NCBI GenBank assembly: GCA_964577255.1
Contig: CAZNYM010000004.1
Coordinates: forward strand, 1 to 64,000
Direction of reading: 5' to 3'
Length of the DNA stretch: 64,000 nt
Source of the DNA: Micavibrio_C sp964577255
GTDB taxonomy: Bacteria; Pseudomonadota; Alphaproteobacteria; Micavibrionales; Micavibrionaceae
Shown here: in pieces, positions 23,973-32,609 of the stretch
How positions within the stretch are numbered: position 1 is the stretch's first letter
Layout of the letters: each line of letters starts with the position of its first letter
The notes under the pieces: model-generated
The model's input: the letters and a program-made list of their open reading frames with translations, nothing else
Told to the model about the DNA's origin: nothing
Database searches by the model: none
Program-made: the position numbers and the translations under genes

Positions 23973-24922
23973 GGTATCTCCGGTTTACGCAGGTGAAGGG
24001 CGGGCAGGCGCGGCCCGCCGGGCAATGTGGCGGCGACCTTACGCTGGGCGCGCTCGAAATTGATCATGTGCCCGGCAGTTTCGGGATCGGCAAGGATGTT
24101 GACGATGAAAGGATCCTTTTGTTCCTGAAAGCGCGCGCACAGATTTCTGAGTTGTTCCGCTTCCTTTTCCCCGCCGACCTGGGTCTGCAGGTGCAAAAGC
24201 CGGGCGGCGGCGGCCGTGCCCACCGCCATCATGTCTTTATAATGCCTGCGGCTTGAAAGATCGTCGGCCAGCAGAGCCTTGAACATGGTCATCAGGCAGG
24301 ACAGGCGCATCCGCTCGCTTTCATCGGGAGGCTCCGCCTGGCCGGCGCGGTCGAGCACATGTGCGGCGATGGTTGCCCAGCGCTCCGCCCGGCCCTGCGC
24401 GGGCAAATCGCAGTTAAAAATCTGGTCCGCGGCAAACAAGTCGATGCCGTCGTCACGAAAAGGCAACCCCGCAGGATCGAACACGGGCTCGTCGAACAGC
24501 GCCGCGGTCAGGCGATCCACGTAAGGTCCGCCGATCAGCTCATGGGGGTTGGCACGGGCATGAACACTCAGGGAGTCGTGCTCGGCCACGATGTCATCCC
24601 ACGTCATCTCGGGCGAACCCAGTTTGATGACGGCGTAAAGCAGGGGTATGTTGTCGGCCAGATCCTCTTCGCCGCGCAGAGTATAAAGATGGGAAAGACA
24701 AACATGCGGTCCCCAGAAGGCCAGCCCCTCATAAATATCGTCGGTGTCTATGTTGTTGAGGCGGTTGAGGTCTTCGAGCATGTTCTCGCGCTGACGCAGG
24801 ATCAGGCCGTTCCCAGTGCCGGGCAAGACTTGATCTTCGCGCAGGCGCTGACCCAGCGTACCCATCGCCGTGATGTGGCGCGCGATCATGGTTTTGACGT
24901 AGGTAACGTGCCGGGCGGACAT
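23969..24922 (-). CDS. protein of unknown function, first of a tandem paralogous pair
   Basis: 317 residues from the ATG at 24922, chosen because AGGAGA lies 6 nt before it. The upstream in-frame ATG (24937) has no ribosome-binding site. It is predicted to be soluble and helical, with the shared LYAVIKLGSPEMTWDDI block and a C-terminal helical region (ERAQRKVAATLPGG). It heads a three-gene unit with its paralogue and mnmA. A pentanucleotide repeat lies 64-86 bp upstream of its start. No function can be assigned. Confidence 0.65.
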   Translation of the reverse strand: MSARHVTYVKTMIARHITAMGTLGQRLREDQVLPGTGNGLILRQRENMLEDLNRLNNIDTDDIYEGLAFWGPHVCLSHLYTLRGEEDLADNIPLLYAVIKLGSPEMTWDDIVAEHDSLSVHARANPHELIGGPYVDRLTAALFDEPVFDPAGLPFRDDGIDLFAADQIFNCDLPAQGRAERWATIAAHVLDRAGQAEPPDESERMRLSCLMTMFKALLADDLSSRRHYKDMMAVGTAAAARLLHLQTQVGGEKEAEQLRNLCARFQEQKDPFIVNILADPETAGHMINFERAQRKVAATLPGGPRLPALHLRKPEIP

Positions 24923-24985
24923 GGGTTTCTCCTGCAAGCCGCGACTATAGGGAAGGGGAGCCGCTAAAGCAATAATTTTTACATA

Positions 24986-25008
24986 AGAAAAGAAAAGAAA
25001 AGAAAAGA
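24986..25008. repeat. AGAAA pentanucleotide tandem repeat
   Basis: Four perfect AGAAA units plus a partial fifth, in the gap between the ferredoxin stop and the first unknown paralogue, where that gene's promoter would be. Change in copy number would alter promoter spacing by 5 bp per unit. Confidence 0.85.
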
Positions 25009-25021
25009 GGGAAGCGGGACG

Positions 25022-25369
25022 TTACCAGCTCACCGCCGCGCCGGGCAGGGCGACGACCAGCCCGTCGAGGTCCTCGCGCATCACGATCTGGCAGGAAAGG
25101 CGCGAGCGCGGCCGCACATCAAAAGCCAGGTCAAGCATGTCGATCTCTTCTTCCGATTGCTTGCCGCTATTGGGCATCGTCTTCTCCCACCAGTCGGGAT
25201 GGACATAGACATGGCAGGTAGCGCAGGCCAGGCTGCCGCCGCAGGCGCCCTCGATCTGCTCGATCTTGTGCATCTGCGCGATCTCCATGACGGAATAACC
25301 CAGCAGCGCCTCGACCGTTTTCTCGGTCCCGTTCGGAAACACAAAAGTGACGTGCAGGATCTTGTCCAT
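25022..25369 (-). CDS. fdx: 2Fe-2S ferredoxin, adrenodoxin/Isc type
   Basis: A 115-residue electron carrier. The cluster ligands are Cys43, Cys49 and Cys52 in GACGGSLACATC, plus Cys93 in LSCQI, the adrenodoxin-type spacing. The sequence between (HPDWWEKTMP, EEEIDMLDLA) matches ferredoxins that feed electrons to iron-sulfur assembly. It starts 14 bp after the cysteine desulfurase stop on the same strand, so the two are probably one operon for Fe-S cluster or thionucleoside work. Confidence 0.93.
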   Translation of the reverse strand: MDKILHVTFVFPNGTEKTVEALLGYSVMEIAQMHKIEQIEGACGGSLACATCHVYVHPDWWEKTMPNSGKQSEEEIDMLDLAFDVRPRSRLSCQIVMREDLDGLVVALPGAAVSW

Positions 25370-25383
25370 CAGGTTTCTTTAAT

Positions 25384-26496
25384 TTATCTGCGCACGCGGT
25401 CAATCACTTTTTTGAAGGCCGCGGCAGCGGCCGTGATGTCGCCGGGCCGCGTGTCCCAGCCCAGGGAAAAACGCAGCGCCCCCGCGCTCAAAGCGGGGTC
25501 GACCCCCATGGCCGCCAGGACATGCGAGGGTTTGACCGTGCCGCTCGAACATGCCGATCCGCTCGATACCGCCAGCCCCTCAAGATCGAGCGCCATCAGA
25601 AACGTTTGGGCATTGGCGCCGGGCACGCCGATATTGAGCGTGTTGGCCACACGCGGCGCCTGCGCGCCGAAGACGACTGTGTCAGGTGCGATCTCCTGCA
25701 GCGATTTTTCCAGCTGGTCGCGCAGCTTCACAAGGTCGCGGAAGGTTTCAAGATGCGAGAGAGCATAGGCGGCCGCCGCGCCGAACCCGGCGATGCCGGC
25801 TACATTTTCCGTGCCGGCGCGCTGGCGCTTTTCCTGGCCGCCGCCGTGCAGAAGGCGCGGCACCGGCGCGCCCGGCGCGCTGAGGAGGGCGCCCGTGCCC
25901 TGCGGTCCGCCGATCTTATGAGAGGAAAGGCTCAGATAATCGGCATAGAGCGCCGCCATCTCAAGCGGCATCCTTCCGGCCGCCTGCACGGCATCTGTAT
26001 GGATGAATACGCCGGGATGATGTTTCTTCGCCAGACGCGCCAGTTCCGCCACCGGCTGGATCACGCCGGTTTCGTTGTTCACCAGCATGACCGAGACAAG
26101 CGCGGGTGGGGCGCTCGCCTGCAGCATCTTTTCAAACGCGGCCATGTCGACCACGCCCGCCTGTGTGACGGGGATGCGTTCGGCGTCGGGCGCCGATTCC
26201 AGCACCGAAGGATGCTCGATCGCCGACACCAGAATCCGCTGTCCGGCGAAATGCTTGAGCACTGCGTTGTTCGATTCCGTGGCGCCGCTTGTGAATGCGA
26301 CCTGGTTGGCGTGCGTGCCCGCCAGCGCCGCCACCTGTTCGCGCGCCTGTTCGACGGCCTGGCGCGCGTGGCGCCCGAATCCATGAATCGACGAGGCGTT
26401 GCCCGGCTGCGCCAGCGTTGCTTGCATCACTGCAAGTGCTTGCGGCAGAAGCGGCGCCGAGGCGTTGTAATCGAGATAAATCGCTTCTTTTTTCAT
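25384..26496 (-). CDS. cysteine desulfurase (NifS/IscS family)
   Basis: A pyridoxal-phosphate enzyme taking sulfur from cysteine to give alanine and an enzyme persulfide. The 370 residues include N-terminal YLDYNASAPLLPQA, PLP-binding HTDAVQAAG and Lys194 in SSHKIGGPQG, and the catalytic Cys316 in SSGSACSSG. It is operonic with the ferredoxin downstream and less than 4 kb from mnmA, which needs such sulfur. Whether it is the main IscS or a SUF-linked NifS-like enzyme cannot be settled here because no scaffold gene (iscU, sufB) is adjacent. Confidence 0.93.
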   Translation of the reverse strand: MKKEAIYLDYNASAPLLPQALAVMQATLAQPGNASSIHGFGRHARQAVEQAREQVAALAGTHANQVAFTSGATESNNAVLKHFAGQRILVSAIEHPSVLESAPDAERIPVTQAGVVDMAAFEKMLQASAPPALVSVMLVNNETGVIQPVAELARLAKKHHPGVFIHTDAVQAAGRMPLEMAALYADYLSLSSHKIGGPQGTGALLSAPGAPVPRLLHGGGQEKRQRAGTENVAGIAGFGAAAAYALSHLETFRDLVKLRDQLEKSLQEIAPDTVVFGAQAPRVANTLNIGVPGANAQTFLMALDLEGLAVSSGSACSSGTVKPSHVLAAMGVDPALSAGALRFSLGWDTRPGDITAAAAAFKKVIDRVRR

Positions 26497-26636
26497 AGTA
26501 ATTTTTCGTAGTCTGTCATCAGGGGTGTATCCCCAGAGAAACGCGCAACATTATGATAAATTTGTAGACTTTTCAAAGCCGGGTTTGCTATAGGGACGGT
26601 AAATAACAGGGCTTTCGTCGAAAAAGCAAATCGCAT
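26493..26636 (-). CDS. possible small leader ORF before the cysteine desulfurase, 47 aa
   Basis: A short frame starting at an ATG with GGAG 5 nt upstream and ending in a TGA that overlaps the cysteine desulfurase ATG (TATGA). The product begins MRFAFSTKALLFTVPIANPA. The overlap suggests translational coupling, but composition gives no independent support, so this may be chance. Confidence 0.28.
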   Translation of the reverse strand: MRFAFSTKALLFTVPIANPALKSLQIYHNVARFSGDTPLMTDYEKLL

Positions 26637-26719
26637 TTCGGCTCCGCGTAGAGAGCTGCGGCAAACGAACGGGGATGTTTGTCCGATGTGTGTGACGTTG
26701 ACTGTGACAAGGGGACTTT

Positions 26720-27412
26720 ATGCCTGAGATTATCATCAACGGCCCGGAGGGCCGGTTGGAGGGGCGCTACACCCACTCCAAGACACCGAACGCGCCGCTG
26801 GCGCTGATTCTTCATCCGCACCCGGAACTGGGCGGCACGATGAACAACAAGGTGACCTATTACCTGTTCCAGACATTTGTCGAGCGCGGTTTTTCCACGC
26901 TGCGTTTCAATTTCCGCGGCGTGGGCCGCTCGCAGGGGTCGTTCGACCGTGGCGAGGGCGAACTGAGCGACGCCGCTGCTGCTCTTGACTGGATGCAGGA
27001 AATCAATCCCAACGCGCCTTATGTGTGGGTCGCCGGGTTTTCGTTCGGCGCGTGGATCGGCATGCAGCTTCTGATGCGCCGTCCCGAGATCAAAGGTTTC
27101 GTGTCCGCCTGCCCGCCCGCCAACATGTTCGATTTCACGTTTCTGGCGCCGTGCCCGACTTCGGGCCTGATCATCCATGGCCGCGACGACAATTTCGTGC
27201 CCGAGCCGCATGTCGAGAAGCTGGTGCAGAAGCTGCGCATGCAGCGCGGCATCGAGATTGATTACCGCGTCGTCGACGGCGCCGGCCACTTCTTCAACGA
27301 TCATGTCGAATCCATGACCGCCCACGTGCACGATTACCTGAACAAGGCCGGCGCCGGGCGCGGCGCACTCAAGGCGCTTTCGGTCGTGAAGGGATCCGGC
27401 AAGGCGGCTTAA
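26720..27412 (+). CDS. alpha/beta hydrolase, conserved alphaproteobacterial type
   Basis: 230 residues with the alpha/beta-hydrolase fold. An oxyanion-type segment HPHPELGGTMNN follows strand 3, the nucleophile is Ser108 in GFSFGA, the acid is Asp156/157 in GRDDNFVP and the base is His190 in DGAGHFF. FNFRGVGRSQG is typical of the family. No signal peptide is seen, so it is probably cytoplasmic. The substrate is unknown. In related genomes it often stands near Fe-S assembly genes, and here it diverges from the cysteine desulfurase (223 bp between them). Confidence 0.85.
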   Translation: MPEIIINGPEGRLEGRYTHSKTPNAPLALILHPHPELGGTMNNKVTYYLFQTFVERGFSTLRFNFRGVGRSQGSFDRGEGELSDAAAALDWMQEINPNAPYVWVAGFSFGAWIGMQLLMRRPEIKGFVSACPPANMFDFTFLAPCPTSGLIIHGRDDNFVPEPHVEKLVQKLRMQRGIEIDYRVVDGAGHFFNDHVESMTAHVHDYLNKAGAGRGALKALSVVKGSGKAA

Positions 27413-27419
27413 AAGCGCC

Positions 27420-27902
27420 TCAGGCCGCTTTCTTGCCTATGTCTTTCAGCGCTTTCGCCACCTCGTCGACATGGCCGGGCACTTTCACGCCGCGCCAGAC
27501 GCTGCGGATGATTCCTTCTCCATCGATCAGGAAGGTGGCGCGGTCGATGCCCATGTATTTTTTCCCGTACATGCTTTTCTCGATCCACACGCCGTAGGCT
27601 TCGCACACCTTGCCGTTCTCGTCCGACCCAAGCGGGAAGGTCAGATTGAATTTCTTGGCAAAGGCGGCGTGTTTTTTCAGGCTGTCCTTCGACACGCCGA
27701 TCACGACGGCGTCGAGTTTTTTAAAGGCGCCCAGATTCTCGGTGAAATCGCATGCCTCGCGGGTGCAGCCGGGCGTATCGTCCTTGGGGTAGAAATAAAG
27801 CACGACGTTTTTTCCCTTCAGGCTGGCAAGGGAGAGCGTTTCCTCCGGAGCGACGGGCAGGGAGAAGGCGGGAGCTTTATCACCGGGTTTCAATATTGTC
27901 AT
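27420..27902 (-). CDS. bcp: thioredoxin-dependent peroxiredoxin, BCP/PrxQ type
   Basis: Reduces hydroperoxides. The 160 residues carry the peroxidatic Cys46 in TPGCTREACDF with a second Cys51 five residues later, as in 1-Cys-like atypical 2-Cys BCP enzymes. The preceding VVLYFYPKDDTPG and the later SDENGKVCEAYGVW are family signatures. It is convergent with the alpha/beta hydrolase, 7 bp apart. Confidence 0.95.
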   Translation of the reverse strand: MTILKPGDKAPAFSLPVAPEETLSLASLKGKNVVLYFYPKDDTPGCTREACDFTENLGAFKKLDAVVIGVSKDSLKKHAAFAKKFNLTFPLGSDENGKVCEAYGVWIEKSMYGKKYMGIDRATFLIDGEGIIRSVWRGVKVPGHVDEVAKALKDIGKKAA

Positions 27903-28016
27903 GGGAATCTCCTTGCCATGTTGTGGCAGCTATTCATCAGGTGTCGGATGTTATACAAAAGTGGGCTATGCCTGAACGATTTTCAAGGCCGGTATCCATA
28001 ATCCAGACCCGGTGCG

Positions 28017-31000
28017 ATGTTTAAGCCAGTTCTCCGTTTTTTCCGCCGTTCCAGCCTGGTGATGGTCGAAGCCGTCGCCGTGACCATCGGTCTGGCGGTT
28101 CTGCTGGGCGCGCTTTTCATGTGGCGCCTTTCCGCCGGGCCTTTGGACGTCAGCTTCGCCAAAAGCTACGTCGAGGAAGCCCTGCGCGACGTGCAGGCGG
28201 GCTACAGCGTACGGATCGACAGCGCCCAGCTGACCTGGCCCGAGCTCAAGGGGCCGCTCGTGCTACGGCTGGGGCGGGTCGATCTCCTTTATAACCAGCA
28301 GCCGCTTGCGCAGGTGGGCGGGGTCGAGGTCGGCGTGTCGCGCCGCGCGCTGCTGCTCGGGAAAGTCCAGCCTGTGAATGTTTCCCTGACCGCGCCGGCC
28401 CTGCGGTTGGTGCGTACCGCCGACAACGATCTTCATTTCGTGCTGAGCCAAGGTGCCGTGACACAGGAAGAATCCGGTCCCTTAAGCGGCAACCCGCTCG
28501 AATACATGCTCACGGCCCTGTCCTCGGAAGAAGAATCCCTGCGCTCACGCAGGGGGCCGCTTGCCCGCCTGCGCAGCTTCGCGATCCACGATGCGCGCAT
28601 GGTGATCGAGGACCACATCATGGGCATCAGCTGGTACATCAAGCCCATCGACCTGATGTTCGCTCGCGATCGCGAAGGCCTGGCGATCACCGCGTCGCTC
28701 GTGCTTCCCGGGGGCGGTGGCAAGCAGGGCAAAGTCAACATCGACGCCATGTTCAACCGGACGCAGAAACGCATCGTCGCCAACCTGGCGCTTGCCGACT
28801 TCAATCCGCATATCGTTTCGCACAAGGTCGATCTTCTGTCCTTCCTGAACGATCAGGATATCGTCGTGAATGGGAACGTGGCCCTGGTGACCGACCAGGC
28901 ACTGACACTTGAGAAACTGGACATGAACCTTTCCGCCGGAAGGGGCCAGATCAACCTGCCGGAATATTACGACGCGCCGCTGCCCTTCACCGGCATCGAT
29001 TTCACCGCGTCTTATGACCACGCCGGCAAAATCCTTGAGAACGCCGCCCTGACCCTGCGCATGGACGAGCTGCAGGCGACCTTCGCCGCCACGTTGACGC
29101 TGGAAAAGGAAAAAGTCAGCGGCCCGGTGACGCTGACCGTTCCGGAGATATCGGCGGCGGCGCTTGCGCGCCTGTGGCCCAAGCATCTCGATCATCTCGG
29201 CGCCAAGCCCTGGATCAAGGATAAAATGTCGGGAGGGCGCTTTGTCGATGGCACCGCTTCGCTTGACCTCACGCTGACGCGCAAGGCCGCGGCGGAAGGC
29301 GGAGTCGTGGAATGGGTATCGGCCGTTGCCAACATGAAAGCCGGCATCGGCATCGAGAACATGGATGTCAATTATAACCGCCCGATGGTGCCGATGACCG
29401 ATGCCGGCGGCAAGGCGCGCTATGAAGACGATACGCTGCATATCACACTCGATCGCGGCGGGATTGGTCAGCTTTCCATCAAGGAAGCCGATATCAAGGT
29501 CACCAACCTGCTGGCCGACACAGCGGGCTTCGTCACCATCGACACCAGGCTCGGGGGCAGTCTGCAAAGCGGCTTTCATTACCTGCAGCAGGAACCGATC
29601 GCCTTCGATCTGGTGGCCGCGGGGATCGACAAGGGCAACGTGCAGGGCGACATCGACTTCGACATCCTCGTAACTTTTCCCGCGCTGCGCGACCTGCCCA
29701 AGGAGAAAGTTTCGGTGAAGGCCCAAGGCAGCGTGCGCAACATGCTCCTGCCGCGCATGATCAAGGGGCTCGATGTTAGCGGCGGCCCGATGAACGTGCA
29801 GGTGGAGAAAGGGGAGATACATATCAGTGGCACGCCGCGCATCGCCGGGCGTGACACCAAAACGACCCTACACGCCTTCACCAGCATTGCCAACAGGCCT
29901 TATGTGCTGCAGGTCAAATCCGACCTTGTCGCCGATCCCGAGCTGCGCCGCGCGTTCGGCGCCGAACTGCCGGAATGGGTGCGGGGCGATCTGCCGGTCA
30001 ATGTCGTCTATACCGACCGCGCCGGCGACCGCACCGATATCGACGTGACGGCCGATGTCGGCCCGGTGGCGGTTATGGTCGCACCCTTTGCCTATGAAAA
30101 GCCCGTGGGCGTCGAGGGTACCGCCAAGGCTCACGCCGTCCTTGATAAAGGCGTGCTGAAGGAAATATCCGATCTCGCTATCGATACGCCCGACCTGAAT
30201 GTGCAGAAGGGTACGCTCGGATTCACACAGGTCAAGGGCGAGGCTTTTCTCAGTCACGGCAGCTTCAAACGCGTGGTGCTTAAGGAAACCGATGTCAACA
30301 TGACTTTCAATCGTGGCACCGATGAAAAACTGCGCATTGCCATGACCGGCCCGTTCCTCGACGCCCGTTCTTTTCTGGGCAAGGGCGGCAAGGACTACAA
30401 GCCTTACACCGGCCCGGCGGTGGAAGCGGATGTGAATGTCAGACGCATGCGCGTCAATCCGGGCGGCGTGGTGGAGGCCACTAAAATTTACGCCGATATG
30501 AACGCCAAGGGCGATCTCAACCGTTTCGAGATGGACTCGACCGTCGGCGACGGGCCGCTCAAACTGCGCTACCGTCCTTCCGACAGCGGGCTGATGACCA
30601 TCTTCGTCGAAGCGGCTGATGCCGGTGCCACGCTGCGCGCCTTCAACGTCTATGAAAACATGAAGGGTGGCAAGCTTGTGCTCAATGGCCGCTCCGTCAA
30701 CGGCACCGATCAGCGCAATGTTCTGCGCGGCAATGGCAACATCACCGATTTCAATGTCGTTAAGGCGCCTATTCTGGCGCGTCTGCTGGGGGCCATGAGT
30801 ATCACCGGCATCCCCGAGCTGCTGGGCAACCAGGGGATTTTCTTCGCTCGCCTGGAAGCTGATTTCGACTGGGTAGTGCAGCGCCAGGGCGACATTTATT
30901 ACATGCGCGACGGGCGCACTTCCGGCTCCTCGGTCGGCCTCACTTTCCAGGGTCGCGTCGACAAGGTGCAGGATGAGATGAACATCAACGGCACCATCAT

Positions 31001-31286
31001 TCCGGCTTCCATGCTCAATGAGATCATCAGCAATATTCCCATCCTGGGTACGCTTTTGACCGGTGGCGGCGAAAGCGCGCTGATCGCCGCGACCTACACG
31101 GTCAAGGGCCCGTCGCAGACGCCCACCGTCACGGTCAACCCGCTTTCGGTGCTGGCGCCCGGCTTCTTGCGCCGGGTGTTCTTCGAGGAAGATGTGAAGG
31201 ACAAAGCCACGCCGGGCGAGGGCCGCGCGCCGCCGGAGGCAAAGCAACCGGAACCCCCGCGCGTGCGTGCGCCCGTCAACCGGTAA
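28017..31286 (+). CDS. YhdP/AsmA-like envelope protein with DUF3971-type region
   Basis: A 1089-residue protein with one N-terminal membrane helix (residues about 18-38) and a very long periplasmic beta-rich part. The periplasmic region carries repeated strand patterns typical of the AsmA/TamB/YhdP bridge proteins (ARMVIEDHIMGISWYI, LNGRSVNGTDQRNVLRGNG, ARLLGAMSITGIPELLGNQG), and the C-terminal part ends in PTVTVNPLSVLAPGFLR. Family members are thought to form hydrophobic grooves that carry phospholipids between the inner and outer membranes. It stands alone, convergent with tyrS. Confidence 0.82.
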   Translation: MFKPVLRFFRRSSLVMVEAVAVTIGLAVLLGALFMWRLSAGPLDVSFAKSYVEEALRDVQAGYSVRIDSAQLTWPELKGPLVLRLGRVDLLYNQQPLAQVGGVEVGVSRRALLLGKVQPVNVSLTAPALRLVRTADNDLHFVLSQGAVTQEESGPLSGNPLEYMLTALSSEEESLRSRRGPLARLRSFAIHDARMVIEDHIMGISWYIKPIDLMFARDREGLAITASLVLPGGGGKQGKVNIDAMFNRTQKRIVANLALADFNPHIVSHKVDLLSFLNDQDIVVNGNVALVTDQALTLEKLDMNLSAGRGQINLPEYYDAPLPFTGIDFTASYDHAGKILENAALTLRMDELQATFAATLTLEKEKVSGPVTLTVPEISAAALARLWPKHLDHLGAKPWIKDKMSGGRFVDGTASLDLTLTRKAAAEGGVVEWVSAVANMKAGIGIENMDVNYNRPMVPMTDAGGKARYEDDTLHITLDRGGIGQLSIKEADIKVTNLLADTAGFVTIDTRLGGSLQSGFHYLQQEPIAFDLVAAGIDKGNVQGDIDFDILVTFPALRDLPKEKVSVKAQGSVRNMLLPRMIKGLDVSGGPMNVQVEKGEIHISGTPRIAGRDTKTTLHAFTSIANRPYVLQVKSDLVADPELRRAFGAELPEWVRGDLPVNVVYTDRAGDRTDIDVTADVGPVAVMVAPFAYEKPVGVEGTAKAHAVLDKGVLKEISDLAIDTPDLNVQKGTLGFTQVKGEAFLSHGSFKRVVLKETDVNMTFNRGTDEKLRIAMTGPFLDARSFLGKGGKDYKPYTGPAVEADVNVRRMRVNPGGVVEATKIYADMNAKGDLNRFEMDSTVGDGPLKLRYRPSDSGLMTIFVEAADAGATLRAFNVYENMKGGKLVLNGRSVNGTDQRNVLRGNGNITDFNVVKAPILARLLGAMSITGIPELLGNQGIFFARLEADFDWVVQRQGDIYYMRDGRTSGSSVGLTFQGRVDKVQDEMNINGTIIPASMLNEIISNIPILGTLLTGGGESALIAATYTVKGPSQTPTVTVNPLSVLAPGFLRRVFFEEDVKDKATPGEGRAPPEAKQPEPPRVRAPVNR

Positions 31287-31294
31287 GAAGGTTT

Positions 31295-32551
31295 TTAGCC
31301 GACTTTCACCAGAACATGCCGTTTCTTGCCGGCCGAAAGCTTGATCGTGCCCTCGGGCGAGGTGTGGCTCTGGGTGATCAGCAGCGCGGCGTCACTCACG
31401 GTTTCATCGTTGCAGCGCGCGCCGCCGGCCTGGATCAGCTTGCGCGCCTCGCCTTTGGACGCCGCCATGCCGGCCTCGACCAGCAAATCGATCAGCGCCA
31501 CGCCCGCCTTCAGGCGCGCGCCCGCCACGGTGATGACCGGCAGTTCGCTGCCCACGCCGCCCTGCTCGAACACCTGTTTCGCGGTGGCGGCGGCCTTTTG
31601 CGCTTCTTCCGCGCCATGGCACATTTTGGTGGCTTCATTAGCCAGAATGATTTTCGCTTCGTTGATCTCGGCCCCGCCCAGCTTCTCAAGCCGCGCGATC
31701 TCTTCAAGCGGCAGGGTGGTGAAACGGCGCAGCAGCCTGCCGACATCGGCGTCCTCGGCGTTGCGCCAGTATTGCCAGTAATCGTAGGGCGAAAGCATGG
31801 CGGCGTTCAACCACACGGCGCCCTTTTCCGTCTTGCCCATTTTCTTGCCGTCGGCGGTGGTCAGCAGCGGCGCGGTCAGGGCGAAAAGCTGCACCTGCGC
31901 GGCCTTGTGTGCCAGATCGACGCCGTTGATGATGTTGCCCCACTGATCCGATCCGCCCATCTGCAGGATCGTGCCGTGGCGGCGGTATAACTCGAGGAAA
32001 TCGTAACCCTGCATCACCATGTAATTGAATTCCAACAACGTCAGCGGGCTTTCGCGCTCCAGGCGCTGCTTCACGGAATCAAAAGACAGCATGCGGTTGA
32101 CGGTGAAATGGCGGCCGTAATCGCGCAGGAAATCGAGATATTTCAACCCGGCGAGCCAGTCGTTGTTGTTGACCATCAGCGCATCGGTCTTGCCGGAGCC
32201 ATAGCGCAGGAACTGCTTGAAGCAGGTATCCTGAATTTTCTTTATGTTGGTTTCGATGGTGGCATCGTCGAGCAGCTTGCGTGATTCATCCTTGAACGAC
32301 GGATCGCCGATCTTGGACGTGCCGCCACCCATCAGCGTGATGGGTTTGTGGCCCGCCTGCTGGAACCAGTATAGCATCATGATGCCGGTCAGGTTGCCGA
32401 TATGCAGGCTCTGCGCCGTGGCGTCGAAGCCGATATAGGCCGACTGCACCCCTTCGCACAGCTTCCTGTCGAGGCCTGCAAGGTCGCTGCCCTGGTGGAT
32501 AAAGCCGCGCCGGTCGAGGACGTTCAGGAATTCGGATTTGTAAGAGGCCAT
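31295..32551 (-). CDS. tyrS: tyrosyl-tRNA synthetase
   Basis: Charges tRNA-Tyr. The 418 residues show the class I HIGH-type motif as LHIGN (49-53), tyrosine-pocket segments GFDATAQ and YNYMVMQGYDF-like sequence, the KMSKS-type loop as KKMGKTEKG, and a C-terminal S4 RNA-binding domain (EARKLIQAGGARCNDE). It is TyrRS of the long bacterial form. It lies alone, 8 bp from the convergent YhdP-like gene. Confidence 0.97.
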   Translation of the reverse strand: MASYKSEFLNVLDRRGFIHQGSDLAGLDRKLCEGVQSAYIGFDATAQSLHIGNLTGIMMLYWFQQAGHKPITLMGGGTSKIGDPSFKDESRKLLDDATIETNIKKIQDTCFKQFLRYGSGKTDALMVNNNDWLAGLKYLDFLRDYGRHFTVNRMLSFDSVKQRLERESPLTLLEFNYMVMQGYDFLELYRRHGTILQMGGSDQWGNIINGVDLAHKAAQVQLFALTAPLLTTADGKKMGKTEKGAVWLNAAMLSPYDYWQYWRNAEDADVGRLLRRFTTLPLEEIARLEKLGGAEINEAKIILANEATKMCHGAEEAQKAAATAKQVFEQGGVGSELPVITVAGARLKAGVALIDLLVEAGMAASKGEARKLIQAGGARCNDETVSDAALLITQSHTSPEGTIKLSAGKKRHVLVKVG

Positions 32552-32609
32552 GAAAATTCACTTCCTTGCAAGGGGGAGCCTAGCGAAGGATTTGTCGTGT
32601 TTCAACATC

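Noticed and set aside
28545..31247. Two long minus-strand frames (425 and 459 codons) opposite the YhdP-like gene
   Set aside because: Shadow frames. The plus-strand protein has a membrane anchor and the regular beta pattern of its family.
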